The notes beneath the pieces were generated by a model. That model was not told where the DNA came from. It did not search any database and saw only the letters and a program-made list of their open reading frames with translations. A stretch of 64,000 bases of DNA from Levilactobacillus zymae (GTDB lineage: Bacteria > Bacillota > Bacilli > Lactobacillales > Lactobacillaceae). The translations under genes were made by a program, and so were the position numbers. The number at the start of each line of letters is the position of its first letter. The first letter of the stretch is position 1. The stretch spans positions 1,736,001 to 1,800,000 of the forward strand of contig NZ_JAVLAS010000001.1 in assembly GCF_032190635.1 (NCBI RefSeq), in the 5' to 3' direction. Below are positions 51,495-60,741 of the stretch, piece by piece.

Positions 51495-52347
51495 GGGTCC
51501 GTCTGAAAACTACTTAAGTAAGATGCAAATTGAGGCAATGTAAACCGTAGCCAGATAAACATGAGCGAGCTTATCATAACGCGTTGCAATCCTACGAAAG
51601 TTCTTCAACTGATTGAAGAAGTTCTCAATCAAATGGCGCTCACAATAAACGTGGTAATCACAGGTCCACTTGTCTTTGGTATTTTCCTTTGGCGGAATGG
51701 TATAGACGGCTGCTTTATCTTTAATATACTGGCGAAGTTTCGCGGTGCCATAGGCTTTATCCGCGATAATATTTGATTGAGAAATATCGAAGCCTTCCAG
51801 CAACTCACTGGCAACTTGGCTATCATGTACTTGACCACCTGTTAGGCGAAAACCCAAGGGATTCCCTAATCCGTCAACGAGTGCGTGAATCTTGGTCGTT
51901 CGGCCACCTCGACTTAGTCCAATAGCTTGATTTTCGACCATACATTCGGCGTTTTTTTTGCCCCAGTGGCCTTTTGATGCGCTCGAACGATCGTTGAATC
52001 TAAGCTCAAGTTTTCCATGTCGGGATTGTCAATCAATTCGAGAAAAACCTGTTCGAACAAGCCTGAACTTACCCAGGCTCGGAAGCGACTATACACCGTT
52101 TTCCAAGAGCCATAGCGTTCAGGTAGATCACGCCAAGGAGCCCCGCTGCGCATGAGCCAGAGGATAGCGTTGAGGGCGGTACGGTTGTCTAGGCTTGATG
52201 GACGGCCAGTCCGGTATGGCGGGAAGTATCCTTTGATTCGGTCCCACTGAGCATCTTCCAGTTCGTATCGTTTAGGTGTTGTCATCGGAATGCCTCGATT
52301 CGTTTTTCCTCAGATTATACCTGAATTTTTAGTTTTCAGACAGTCCC
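51495..52347 (-). mobile_element. IS5-family insertion sequence (853 bp)
   Basis: The left end reads GGGTCCGTCTGAAAACTA and the right end, read inward, GGGACTGTCTGAAAACTA, so the inverted repeat is 16 of 18. TA lies directly outside both ends, matching the short target duplication of this group. It carries a two-frame transposase gene. One border is inside adhesin sequence; the other is next to non-adhesin DNA before recN. Confidence 0.88.
51510..52285 (-). CDS. IS5-family transposase made by -1 frameshift (orfA-orfB)
   Basis: OrfA (51914-52285, 123 residues) begins MTTPKRYELEDAQWDRIKGY and contains the first aspartate in LSLDSTIVRAHQ. OrfB (51510-51941) provides IGLSRGGRTTKIHALVD, the second aspartate in IIADKAYG, and the late HLIENFFNQLKNFRRIATRYDK segment with glutamate. 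They overlap at an A8 run (51952-51959) that forms an AAAAAAC slippery site; slipping back one base joins the frames as KKNAECMVEN. The gene looks complete. Confidence 0.88.
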
Positions 52348-52453
52348 TAGATTAAATAGCATTTTATATAATAAATAAGTTCATTATCACTAAAACAACT
52401 TAATCGAATTTTTACTCCCGATAAAACCACCAAGTAGTCATCGTTGCTTTAAG
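52348..52453. other. AT-rich gap between IS5 and recN
   Basis: This 106-base AT-rich stretch holds no gene, and no clear terminator for recN was found. It contains stop codons in the adhesin frame, which suggests that the adhesin 5' end was deleted. Confidence 0.5.
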
Positions 52454-54157
52454 CTATTGCCGCTTAGCCTTGGCTTCGTCAGCCAGCGTCAGCAGTTCGT
52501 GCGCGTGCTCCACGGCCAACTTGGTGACCTGGGTCCCCGCCGACATCCGGGCGAGTTCATCCACCCGCTTGGTGGCGTTCAACCGCGTCAACTGGGTTTC
52601 CGTACGGTCGCCAACGATCTGTTTGGCAATAAAGAAGTGGTGATCGGCCATTGCCGCAACCTGTGGCAGGTGGGTAATACATAAAACTTGAGAATTTTGC
52701 GCGATGCCGCTAATCTTTTCGGCAATCGCCTGGGCTACCCGGCCACTGACCCCGGTGTCCACTTCGTCGAAGATAATGGACGTGACGCCCTGGGATTCCG
52801 AGAAAATCGTCTTGAGCGCCAGCATGATCCGGGACAGTTCCCCGCCGGAGGCAATCTTGGCGAGGGGCCGCATGGCTTCACCGGGATTGGTCCGCAGGTA
52901 GAATTCAACCTGGTCCAAGCCGGTGCTCAATAACGGATGCCCCGTGGGCCGATCGAAGTGGACCGCAAAGACAGTCTTGGCCATGTACAGGTCGGCTAAT
53001 TCGTGATGAATCGCCGTTTCTAGGTGCTTAGCCGCGGCTTGGCGCGCCGTACTCAACTGTTCACCGATGGCCTGTAACCGGGTCTCCTGGTCGCTCACCC
53101 GGTCTTCTAAGTCGTCGGCCGTTTCGTCGGTGGCTTCCATCTGCTTTAATTCAGCCGCAATCTGGTCGTAATACTTTAAGACCTGGGCTTCCGAGTCGCC
53201 GTACTTATACTTCAACTGGTTGATGACTTCTAAGCGCCGTTCAATTTCATCCAACCGGCCCTCGTCCCATTCCAACGAATCGAGCTGCGACGATACGTCG
53301 CCCACCGTATCACTCAACGTGTAGTAGGCATTCTCCAGGCTGGTCGCAATCTGTTTGAAGTCGGGTGCCAAGTCCGCAATGCCCTGCATCGCCTGCAGGG
53401 CACTACTCAACTGGTCGTTGACCCCCGGGACCGTGTCTTCCCCGGTCAAAATGACCTGGGTGCGCTGCAACGCATCGTTGATCTTCTGGAAATTATCCAA
53501 CCGGTCGCGTTCCGCCACCAACGACGTTTCCTCGCCGGGTTGGAGTTGGGCCGCTTCGATCTCGTTGACCTGAAACTTCAACATATCGAGGTGTTGGGCC
53601 CACTCCTTCTCGTTGGCCCGCCGATTTTCCAGCGTAGCCTTCAATTTTTTATAGGCCTGATACAACTCCTGATACTGCTGGCGTAACGCCGCTACCTTAG
53701 TCCCGGCAAACTCGTCGAGCATCCCCAAGTGTTTCTCTGGTTGCATCAGCTCCTGGTGCTCGTTTTGCCCGTGAATGTCGACGGCGGTCTCCCCAATGCG
53801 CTTTAACGTACTGGTGTTAACCAACATGCCGTTAACCCGACAAACGTTGCGGCCGTTCGCGTGAATCTCGCGCTGCAAGATCACGCTGCCGTCCTCGTGG
53901 TCAATTCCTAGGTCATCGAGCACCCGGTAAGTGACCCCGTTTTCCGGGAACACGAAGCTTCCCTGGATGACGGCCTTACTGGTCCCGGTTCGCACAAAAC
54001 TCGCCGACCCCCGGCCCCCCGCAAGCAGGCCCACGGCGTCAATAATGATGGATTTTCCGGCCCCGGTTTCCCCGGTAAGCACGGTCATCCCGTTTTTAAA
54101 AGTCACATCAAGGTGATCGATAATGGCAAAATTTTTAATGGACAGCTCTTGTAACAC
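52454..54157 (-). CDS. recN: DNA repair protein RecN
   Basis: The 567-residue SMC-like ATPase acts early in double-strand break repair. It starts MLQELSIKNFAIIDHLDV, has Walker A TGETGAGKSIIIDAVGLL near residues 28-45, a central coiled coil, the signature ASGGELSRIMLALK near residue 428, and Walker B IIFDEVDTGVSG. It follows argR, the standard order. Confidence 0.97.
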   Translation of the reverse strand: MLQELSIKNFAIIDHLDVTFKNGMTVLTGETGAGKSIIIDAVGLLAGGRGSASFVRTGTSKAVIQGSFVFPENGVTYRVLDDLGIDHEDGSVILQREIHANGRNVCRVNGMLVNTSTLKRIGETAVDIHGQNEHQELMQPEKHLGMLDEFAGTKVAALRQQYQELYQAYKKLKATLENRRANEKEWAQHLDMLKFQVNEIEAAQLQPGEETSLVAERDRLDNFQKINDALQRTQVILTGEDTVPGVNDQLSSALQAMQGIADLAPDFKQIATSLENAYYTLSDTVGDVSSQLDSLEWDEGRLDEIERRLEVINQLKYKYGDSEAQVLKYYDQIAAELKQMEATDETADDLEDRVSDQETRLQAIGEQLSTARQAAAKHLETAIHHELADLYMAKTVFAVHFDRPTGHPLLSTGLDQVEFYLRTNPGEAMRPLAKIASGGELSRIMLALKTIFSESQGVTSIIFDEVDTGVSGRVAQAIAEKISGIAQNSQVLCITHLPQVAAMADHHFFIAKQIVGDRTETQLTRLNATKRVDELARMSAGTQVTKLAVEHAHELLTLADEAKAKRQ

Positions 54158-54178
54158 GTTTTGGCCCCCTATAACCTA

Positions 54179-54215
54179 AACGACCACCGCTACGTCGTCA
54201 GCGGAAGCTGGTCGT
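54179..54215 (-). terminator. Terminator between argR and recN
   Basis: ACGACC and CCGCT pair with AGCGG and GGTCGT across a short internal mismatch; three T follow on the minus strand. It is likely leaky, given that recN lies directly beyond. Confidence 0.5.
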
Positions 54216-54234
54216 GAGTTGTGGTCGTTTCTGA

Positions 54235-54690
54235 TTAATCCGCAAGCATGCGGTCAATCGTCTTTTCCAATTGTAAGGCACCCTGATGGGAAACACAAAT
54301 CGTCAAAACTGTGCCGTCGTCTCCGACCGTGCCGAAGACAAAGTCGTAACGCATCTGATCCAGCAGTGACGCAATTACCGGTCCGTTGCCGGGCAGGACC
54401 TTCAGAATTGTGAACTGATCCTGAACGGCAAAGGAGACGTAGGCGTTGCGTAAGGTTCGTTGCAACTTTTTTTGCGTATCAACTTTCTTTTGTACCGGCA
54501 AGCTGTAACGATAACCTCCGGATTCGGCCGGGAGTTTAACCAGTTGCATTTCTTTGATGTCCCGTGAGATCGTCGCTTGGGTGACGTGAATGCCCTCCGC
54601 GGCCAGCAGACTGACAAAGTCTTCCTGGCGCTCGATCTCCCGTGTCGTCAACAACCGTTTCAACAACTGCTGTCGTTCGTGTTTCTTCAT
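54235..54690 (-). CDS. argR: Arginine repressor ArgR/AhrC
   Basis: The 151-residue regulator has an N-terminal winged helix (ERQEDFVSLLAAEGIHVTQA, ending in the recognition helix ATISRDIKEMQLVKL) and a C-terminal oligomerisation and arginine-binding domain (LPGNGPVIASLLDQM; GTVGDDGTVLTICV). It controls arginine metabolism. The upstream region has ATGCAT and ATGAGAATA motifs that may be autoregulatory. Confidence 0.95.
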   Translation of the reverse strand: MKKHERQQLLKRLLTTREIERQEDFVSLLAAEGIHVTQATISRDIKEMQLVKLPAESGGYRYSLPVQKKVDTQKKLQRTLRNAYVSFAVQDQFTILKVLPGNGPVIASLLDQMRYDFVFGTVGDDGTVLTICVSHQGALQLEKTIDRMLAD

Positions 54691-54714
54691 ACCTAGCCCC
54701 CCTTAGCTGCTAAA

Positions 54715-54780
54715 AATGCATAAACCTATCATATACCAGCGCTAAGGAATTGGAAAGCATATTCTCATAATTTTCTCATA
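54715..54780. promoter_or_regulatory. Candidate autoregulatory sites upstream of argR
   Basis: On the minus strand this interval holds TATGAGAAAA and TATGAGAATA in tandem (54760-54780), and GGTTTATGCATT (54715-54726). The same two sequence types occur upstream of the C69 dipeptidase gene (736-768). ARG-box identity is only suggested. Confidence 0.35.
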
Positions 54781-54782
54781 GT

Positions 54783-55598
54783 CTATTGTTTTAGGCGCTC
54801 ATAGGCTGCCGTTACGGTCTGTTCTACCGAAACCGTATGCGCACAAACTGCATCTTTATCAACCGATCGCAAGTGAATCAAAAACTCGATGTTGCCTTCG
54901 CCCCCCTTAATGGGTGAGAAATCTAATCCCAAAACACTATAGCCGGTCTGCAAGGCAAAGTCGATAATCGCCTGGACTACCGCGAGATGGACGGCGCGGT
55001 CTCGCACGATCCCGTGGGCACCAACTTGGTCACGATCCGCCTCGAATTGGGGCTTGATCAGTGCGGCCACGTCGCCGCCGACCTTGAGAATGGCCTTGAG
55101 CGGTGGCAAAATCATTTTTAACGAAATAAATGAGACGTCGATTGAGGCAAACGTCGGTTGACCGTGAGTAAAGTCGCTCAACTTACTATACCGAAAATTG
55201 GTATGCTCCATCACGATGACCCGGGGGTCCTGTCGGAGCTTCCAGACCAACTGGTTGCTGCCGACGTCCAGCGCATAACTCAATTTCGCGCCGTTTTGGA
55301 GCATCACGTCGGTAAAGCCCCCCGTTGACGATCCGATATCTAAAACCACCCGATCAGTCACGTCGATGCCAAAGACCTCGAGGGCCTTGGCCAGCTTGAA
55401 CCCACCCCGCGACACGTAGGGCAACGGGTGACCCTTGCGGTGCAGTTCCGTGTCGATGGGCACCAACGACCCCGGCTTGTCCAGCCGCTCTTCGTTATTG
55501 CCCAGAATTTCGCCGGCCATGACGGCTCGTTTGGCGTCATCGAGATTATCGTATAGGCCCTGTTCCACTAATAAATCCGCAACTCGTTTCTTTTTCAT
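54783..55598 (-). CDS. tlyA: TlyA-family rRNA 2'-O-methyltransferase (YqxC)
   Basis: The 271-residue protein has an N-terminal S4 RNA-binding domain (RVADLLVEQGLYDNLDDAKR) and an FtsJ-like SAM methyltransferase domain (VVLDIGSSTGGFTDVMLQNG near residues 84-103; the catalytic KPQFEADR region). TlyA proteins modify 16S/23S rRNA ribose. It overlaps ispA by four bases and lies before argR. Confidence 0.93.
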   Translation of the reverse strand: MKKKRVADLLVEQGLYDNLDDAKRAVMAGEILGNNEERLDKPGSLVPIDTELHRKGHPLPYVSRGGFKLAKALEVFGIDVTDRVVLDIGSSTGGFTDVMLQNGAKLSYALDVGSNQLVWKLRQDPRVIVMEHTNFRYSKLSDFTHGQPTFASIDVSFISLKMILPPLKAILKVGGDVAALIKPQFEADRDQVGAHGIVRDRAVHLAVVQAIIDFALQTGYSVLGLDFSPIKGGEGNIEFLIHLRSVDKDAVCAHTVSVEQTVTAAYERLKQ

Positions 55599-56506
55599 TT
55601 CTGCACCCGATCCGTCTTGAAGTAACTAAAGAATGCGGCCAACAACGTGGCGTCTTGGTCGGCCGGTAAGTCCGCTAAGGCGGCTTGTCCCGCCGCGATG
55701 GTATCGATCAACGCCTGGTTGGCCCCGGTCAATCCTAGTTTCCCCGGGTAGGTGTTCTTGGCCTCCCCGGCGTCTTTTTGGGTGGCCTTGCCCAGTTCGG
55801 CGGGCGTGGCAACCACGTCTAAAATATCATCGTAGATCTGAAAGGCTAACCCGAAGGCGTCGGCGAACCGTAAATACGGCACCCACTGTGCTGGTGGGAC
55901 TTGCCCCAAGATCAACCCGGCCTGAACCGCGTAATGCAGTAAGGCCCCCGTCTTTTCTTTGTGCAGGGTCCGTAACTGGGCTAAGGGCAGGTCAACGTGT
56001 TCAGATTGAATATCCCGCGCTTGACCAGCCACCATTCCGTTGGGCCCGGCTGCGTGGGCTAAGCCCTTCACCAGGGCGGCTTGCACATTGGCCGGGAGTG
56101 CCGTGGCCGTTAACCACTGAAAGGCTAACGTTAAGAGGCCGTCGCCGGCCAAGGTCGCCATCCCCGCCCCAAACTTCATGTGGTTGGTGGGTTCCCCCCG
56201 CCGCAACGGATCGTTATCCATGGCGGGCAGGTCGTCGTGAATCAGCGAATAGGTGTGGAGCAGCTCCAAGGCCATCACGGGCCGCCAGTCGCGCGCCTCA
56301 TCAAACGTGCCACCCACGGTAGTCAACGTCGCCACCGTGAGTAACGGCCGTAACCGTTTGCCCCCCGCCAAGAGCGAATAGGTCATCGCATCGGCTAACC
56401 GGGCGTCCGTGGTGTCTTCCTTAACGGCGACCGCCAACGGGGCGTTTAACCGTGGCACCCAGAGGTGTTCAAAGTCACTGAGTCGTTGACGCGCCTTACT
56501 TGGCAT
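55595..56506 (-). CDS. ispA: Polyprenyl synthetase (farnesyl diphosphate synthase)
   Basis: The 303-residue prenyltransferase extends isoprenoid diphosphates. It has the first Asp-rich motif [12 protein letters not shown] near residues 82-93 and the second YDDILDV near 229-235. ATG at 56506 overlaps the xseB end and has AAGGGGG eight bases upstream; the longer frame to 56533 is less likely. There is no dxs neighbour, consistent with the mevalonate route in lactobacilli. Confidence 0.95.
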   Translation of the reverse strand: MPSKARQRLSDFEHLWVPRLNAPLAVAVKEDTTDARLADAMTYSLLAGGKRLRPLLTVATLTTVGGTFDEARDWRPVMALELLHTYSLIHDDLPAMDNDPLRRGEPTNHMKFGAGMATLAGDGLLTLAFQWLTATALPANVQAALVKGLAHAAGPNGMVAGQARDIQSEHVDLPLAQLRTLHKEKTGALLHYAVQAGLILGQVPPAQWVPYLRFADAFGLAFQIYDDILDVVATPAELGKATQKDAGEAKNTYPGKLGLTGANQALIDTIAAGQAALADLPADQDATLLAAFFSYFKTDRVQK

Positions 56507-56741
56507 CCGAAGCGCCCCCTTGTGGCGTTTCAAACGGCACTTCTTGGTCGTCGTCCGTCATCATGGTGGTCAACGTTTTCTCGGCGTCTTGCAGCGTGGT
56601 CTGGAGGTCCTTACTTAACGCCACGCCCTTTTGAAATTGGGCTAGGGCTTGTTCCAACGGGACGTCGCCTTTTTCCAATTGGGCCACGATGTTTTCTAGG
56701 GTACTCAAGTTTTCTTCAAAGGTTGGTTGTTGTTCAGTCAT
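56496..56741 (-). CDS. xseB: Exodeoxyribonuclease VII small subunit
   Basis: The 81-residue protein contains [20 protein letters not shown] and [13 protein letters not shown], the XseB family core, predicted as a helical pair. It binds the large subunit. It overlaps xseA by eight bases and ispA by eleven, so all three are translationally coupled. Confidence 0.95.
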   Translation of the reverse strand: MTEQQPTFEENLSTLENIVAQLEKGDVPLEQALAQFQKGVALSKDLQTTLQDAEKTLTTMMTDDDQEVPFETPQGGASDAK

Positions 56742-58086
56742 GATTTTCCTCCGTTGCTGGTGTAATGGTCTTAATCTCCACCGTCGCCGTCCCGTCGCTC
56801 AAATGAATCGTCGCGGGTCCCGGCTTCAACGCCGCCGTCTGGCGAATGATCTGGTCGTCTTGGGTCACGTAGCTGTACCCGCGACTCATGATCTTTAAGG
56901 GGCTCAAATAATCTAGGCCGCTGGCTAGCTGGGCCACGTGGGTCTCCTGGGCCGTCAGATACCGGCGCATCTCCGTTTGTAACCGCGCTTGGGTCTGCTG
57001 GACCGTTTGTTGGGCCTGGTGAATCCGGGGCAACGGCGACTGACTACTCAACCGCTGTTGGGCCAGTTGGGTGCGCTGCTGCCAGGTCTGCAATTGCGTG
57101 TGCATCTGCTGGGTCAGTCCCTGTTGGGCCCGGTCCAAACGCTGCACGTAGGTCTCGTACAACCGCTGGGGTTGCCGGAACACGTAAGCGCTGAGTAGCT
57201 GATTGAGTCGCTCCTGCTGGAACTTGATCCGGTTGGCCATCGCGTTGACCAGCCGGGTCCGTTGCTGTTGCAGCTTGACCAGTTCATCGCTAAGGACCGG
57301 TACCGCTAATTCGGCCGCCGCAGTAGGGGTTGCGGCCCGCACGTCGGCTACTAAATCGGCAATCGTGGTATCCGTCTCGTGGCCGACCGATGAGATCACG
57401 GGTAGTTGGCTGGCCGCAATCGCGCGGGCCACCGCCTCTTCGTTAAACGGCCAAAGGTCTTCGATAGAACCACCCCCGCGGCCGATAATTAGGGTGTCAA
57501 ACGTCCCGTTAGCGTTTGCCCGTTGGATTTGCCGGACGATATCGGCGGCCGCGTCGTTGCCTTGTACCAAGGCCGGGTACAACACAATCTGAGCAATCGG
57601 GTACCGCCGCCGCGTCGTGGTGATAATATCTCTGATCACGGCCCCACTAGGACTGGTCACCACCGCGATACGCTTAGGAAAGCGGGGTAACGGCCGCTTG
57701 GGCGCTGTAAATAGGCCTTCTTGAGACAATTGTTTTTTTAGCTGTTCGTAGGCCTGGTAGAGTTGGCCCACCCCATCGGGTTCCATGCGTTCCACGTAGA
57801 TCTGGTAACTGCCACTGGGCTCGTATAACGAGATCCGGCCAACCACCAGGACCTTCATCCCGGTTTCCGGCGTAAACTTTAACTTTTCAAACGCCGAGCG
57901 AAACATGATGGCACTAATCTTGGCGTGGTCATCCTTCAAGCTAAAGTACTGGTGGGCGTGCGGCCGCAACCGGAAATTCGAAATTTCGCCGGTTAGATAG
58001 ACCTTACCCAGGTACGGGTCCACATCAAATTTACGTTTTAAGTACTGGGTCAACGCTGTGACCGTCAGATAATCAGTTGTTGCCAC
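56734..58086 (-). CDS. xseA: Exodeoxyribonuclease VII large subunit
   Basis: The 450-residue catalytic subunit degrades single-stranded DNA. It has the N-terminal OB domain ([20 protein letters not shown]), the catalytic core ([54 protein letters not shown]) and a C-terminal coiled coil rich in Gln. I chose GTG at 58086, which overlaps the folD stop by 14 bases and has GGAG eight bases upstream; the frame is open to 58113. Confidence 0.95.
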   Translation of the reverse strand: MATTDYLTVTALTQYLKRKFDVDPYLGKVYLTGEISNFRLRPHAHQYFSLKDDHAKISAIMFRSAFEKLKFTPETGMKVLVVGRISLYEPSGSYQIYVERMEPDGVGQLYQAYEQLKKQLSQEGLFTAPKRPLPRFPKRIAVVTSPSGAVIRDIITTTRRRYPIAQIVLYPALVQGNDAAADIVRQIQRANANGTFDTLIIGRGGGSIEDLWPFNEEAVARAIAASQLPVISSVGHETDTTIADLVADVRAATPTAAAELAVPVLSDELVKLQQQRTRLVNAMANRIKFQQERLNQLLSAYVFRQPQRLYETYVQRLDRAQQGLTQQMHTQLQTWQQRTQLAQQRLSSQSPLPRIHQAQQTVQQTQARLQTEMRRYLTAQETHVAQLASGLDYLSPLKIMSRGYSYVTQDDQIIRQTAALKPGPATIHLSDGTATVEIKTITPATEENHD

Positions 58087-58939
58087 GCTGTTCACTCCAC
58101 TCACATAAATCAACCGTCTGTTGCATCAACGTCGCGATGGTCATGGGCCCGACCCCGCCGGGAACCGGCGAGATGGCGCTGGCCACATCCTTGACGGCTT
58201 CAAAATCGACGTCGCCCGTCAACTTACCGTGCGCGTCTCTGTCCATGCCCACGTCGATCACGATGGCGCCCGGCTTCACGTCGGGGGCCTTAATCAGGTG
58301 CGCCACCCCGGCCGCCACCACCAAAACGTCGGCCATGGTGGTCAGATCGCGAATCCGTGGGTCGTGACGGTGCGTGACCGTGACGCTCATATCGGCATTT
58401 AACAATAACGCGCCCATCGGTCGGCCCACAATGTTACTGCGCCCCACCACCACGGCTCGTTTTCCCACCAACGGCTGGTGGAGACTCTTCAGCATGGTCA
58501 TGATGCCCTGAGGGGTACAGGATACCGGGTAGTGGCCCGGCAGATTTCCGAAGAGCCGACCGGTATTGAGCGGGTGAAACCCGTCCACGTCCTTAGCCGG
58601 ATCGATGGCGTTAAACACGGCCCGTTCATCCAGCGGCGCCGGTAACGGTGATTGCACCAGGATGCCGTGGACCGTGGGGTCGGCGTTATAGGCCGCCACC
58701 ACGGCTAATAGTTCTGCTTGGGTGGTCGTGGCGGGGAGTTCCCGTACCACGGAACGAATCCCTAATTGAGCGGCCTTCCGGTGTTTGTTACGCACATAAA
58801 TCGCACTGGCAGGATCCGTCCCCACCATAATAACGGCCAAGCCTGGGACCACTCCCCGTTGGGCCAAGCGGGCCACACGTGCCTGCGTTTGGTCGTTTAA
58901 CGCCCGTGCCAGTTGTTTTCCATCGATAATAGTTGTCAT
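58073..58939 (-). CDS. folD: Methylenetetrahydrofolate dehydrogenase / methenyltetrahydrofolate cyclohydrolase
   Basis: The 288-residue bifunctional enzyme interconverts one-carbon folates, supplying 10-formyl-THF for purH and fmt. Key motifs are VGTDPASAIYVRNKHRKA near residues 38-55 (catalytic Tyr and Lys), ILVQSPLPAPL, VVVGRSNIVGRPMGALLL and the final PGGVGPMTIATLMQQT. GGGGGAG is eight bases before the ATG. Confidence 0.97.
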   Translation of the reverse strand: MTTIIDGKQLARALNDQTQARVARLAQRGVVPGLAVIMVGTDPASAIYVRNKHRKAAQLGIRSVVRELPATTTQAELLAVVAAYNADPTVHGILVQSPLPAPLDERAVFNAIDPAKDVDGFHPLNTGRLFGNLPGHYPVSCTPQGIMTMLKSLHQPLVGKRAVVVGRSNIVGRPMGALLLNADMSVTVTHRHDPRIRDLTTMADVLVVAAGVAHLIKAPDVKPGAIVIDVGMDRDAHGKLTGDVDFEAVKDVASAISPVPGGVGPMTIATLMQQTVDLCEWSEQRGNN

Positions 58940-59125
58940 GTCGCGAACTCCCCCTATTGATTAGTTGAATTAGTCGGCAACGAAGCCACCGTTGCGGTTA
59001 AAGAACGGTCGGATCTCGTATCAGATCCCGGGGTCCTTCGCCAAAAGTCATAGGTCAATTTTAGCATATTTGTTTCAGAAACCCCTAGCGTTCTTCCCGC
59101 AAAACTCATTCTGTAAACTCAAGCA
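58940..59125. other. Leader/intergenic segment upstream of folD
   Basis: On the minus strand an extended -10 (TGCTAAAAT, 59058-59066) lies about 120 bases before folD. The leader contains a GGATCTGATACGAGATCC hairpin and CAACG...CGTTG stems. No known folate riboswitch pattern was recognised. Confidence 0.4.
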
Positions 59126-59133
59126 TCGCCAAT

Positions 59134-59169
59134 ATAAAAAGCGACCACCGCTAAAAGCAGTGATCGCTT
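59134..59169 (-). terminator. Terminator after nusB
   Basis: AAGCGATCACTGCT and AGCGGTGGTCGCTT (59139-59169 on the minus strand) pair with G-T wobbles and are followed by TTT. Confidence 0.8.
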
Positions 59170-59186
59170 AATTTTGAAAGCTTAGG

Positions 59187-59618
59187 TTACGCTTGCGCAT
59201 CGTTCGCGTCGTCGTCCAACGTATGGGCCAAGACCCCGTTGATGAACCGCCGGGACCGGTCGTCACTGAAGTTCTTGGCTAATTCCAAGGCTTCGTTAAC
59301 GGCCACCCGATTCGGCACGGCTGCGACGTGGTCGATTTCGAAAAAGGCCATGCGTAAAATGACCAAATCGGTCTTCGCAATTCGTTGCAGTTGCCAACCC
59401 GCGCTCAGGTACTGGTCAATCTGCGCGTCTAATTCCTGTTGGTGGTCTAAGACCCCGGTTACTAGGGTTTGCAGATAGTCGGGTACCGGCACAATCTGGT
59501 CGGGGTCGTCCGTTAACACTCGTTGGTACAACGCCTCTTGATCAGCGTCGGCGTTAGCATTAAGGGCGAACAGCATCTGAAACGCTCGCTCCCGAATTTG
59601 ATGTCGTGTAAGTGTCAC
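59187..59618 (-). CDS. nusB: Transcription antitermination factor NusB
   Basis: The 143-residue all-helical protein binds boxA RNA with S10 for rRNA antitermination. It starts TRHQIRERAFQMLFAL and ends with the conserved AVNEALELAKNFSDDRSRRF segment and INGVLAHTL. It overlaps yqhY by four bases (ATGA). Confidence 0.96.
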   Translation of the reverse strand: MTLTRHQIRERAFQMLFALNANADADQEALYQRVLTDDPDQIVPVPDYLQTLVTGVLDHQQELDAQIDQYLSAGWQLQRIAKTDLVILRMAFFEIDHVAAVPNRVAVNEALELAKNFSDDRSRRFINGVLAHTLDDDANDAQA

Positions 59619-60055
59619 GATTGCTCACTGTCTCCTTCATCTGGCTGGTTGAACAGGTGATCCGGATCAACCTGCTGCGCCGTCTTTTCGGGAATGACGC
59701 CTTCCACGTGAACGTTGACTTCACGCAAGTCAAGGTCCGTCATGAACAACAATTGTTGCTTCACGCTATCTTGAATGGCTAAAGCAACCTTGGGAACGGC
59801 GACACCGTAATTCAAGTAAACGTAGACGTCCACGGCGAGTTCGTCACCATCAAACGTCAACTTTACCCCTTTACCGTGTTCCTTACGTCCAAAGAGCTCA
59901 TTGACACTATTAGCCAAAGAGCCCCGCATCCGCGCAACGCCTTCGGTTTGACTAGCCGCAATGCCGACAATAATTTCGAGCACTTGCGGTGCGACTTCAA
60001 TCTTCCCCAAGGCCGGTTCCTTTGATTCTAAAATGATATTCGTATCTTCTGCCAT
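59615..60055 (-). CDS. yqhY: Asp23/Gls24 family protein YqhY
   Basis: The 146-residue protein has the Asp23 domain (LGKIEVAPQVLEIIVGIAAS; DVYVYLNYGVAVPKVALAIQ; REVNVHVEGV). YqhY is encoded beside nusB in Bacillus and is linked to acetyl-CoA carboxylase control there. No acc genes are adjacent here. It is a paralogue of yloU in this window. Confidence 0.9.
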   Translation of the reverse strand: MAEDTNIILESKEPALGKIEVAPQVLEIIVGIAASQTEGVARMRGSLANSVNELFGRKEHGKGVKLTFDGDELAVDVYVYLNYGVAVPKVALAIQDSVKQQLLFMTDLDLREVNVHVEGVIPEKTAQQVDPDHLFNQPDEGDSEQS

Positions 60056-60103
60056 TCGTTGACCCTCCCTTACAGGTTAAACTTTGGTTCAGCCAGATAA
60101 CCC

Positions 60104-60664
60104 CTAGGCCCGTGAAATGTAGGTTGAATCCTGGGTGTTAATGGATAACTTGTCGCCTTCGTTAACGAAGAAAGGTACTTGAACAACCAAGCCCGTGGTC
60201 ATGGTTGCTGGCTTAGAGCCACCAGAAGCCGTATTCCCTTTAATACTTGGTTCCGTCGAAGCCACTTCTAAGACCACCGTGTTCGGAACGTCAATCCCTA
60301 AAACTTCGGCATTGTATTGGACCAAATCCACGTTCATGTTTTCTTGTAAGAAGGGAAGTTGATCCTTAATCTTTTCGTCGGGAACGGAGATTTGTTCGTA
60401 GTTATCCGTATCCATGAAGACCCGGCTATCGCCGTCTTCGTACAAGTACTGCATACTGCGAGTTTGGATGTCCGCTTGTTCCATCTTAGCACCGGCCCGG
60501 AAAGTCTTTTCTTGCACGGCACCAGTCCGTAAGTTCTTCAGCTTCGTCCGGACGAACGCGCCACCCTTACCTGGTTTAACGTGTTGGAATTCCAAGATGC
60601 GCCAGATTGCGTGGTCCACTTCAATCGTTAAACCGTTTTTAAAATTAGCAGTAGAAATTGCCAT
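60104..60664 (-). CDS. efp: Elongation factor P
   Basis: The 186-residue three-domain factor rescues ribosomes stalled at polyproline. It contains the KOW-like N-domain ([21 protein letters not shown], with the loop Lys near residue 32) and the C-terminal OB domain ([20 protein letters not shown]). It has its own promoter at 60698-60727. Confidence 0.97.
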   Translation of the reverse strand: MAISTANFKNGLTIEVDHAIWRILEFQHVKPGKGGAFVRTKLKNLRTGAVQEKTFRAGAKMEQADIQTRSMQYLYEDGDSRVFMDTDNYEQISVPDEKIKDQLPFLQENMNVDLVQYNAEVLGIDVPNTVVLEVASTEPSIKGNTASGGSKPATMTTGLVVQVPFFVNEGDKLSINTQDSTYISRA

Positions 60665-60697
60665 AATGTTGTCAGCCTCCTAAAAGATGTCCTCTTT

Positions 60698-60727
60698 ATA
60701 ATATCAATTCTTCCCCCTAAAAAGCAA
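60698..60727 (-). promoter_or_regulatory. Promoter of efp-yqhY-nusB
   Basis: TTGCTT (60722-60727), 18 bases, then TATTAT (60698-60703) on the minus strand. Confidence 0.6.
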
Positions 60728-60741
60728 GACAGGGGGCTAGT

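Noticed and set aside
55633..56322. 229-codon plus-strand frame over ispA
   Set aside because: It is an arginine/proline-rich shadow of the ispA gene with no domain.
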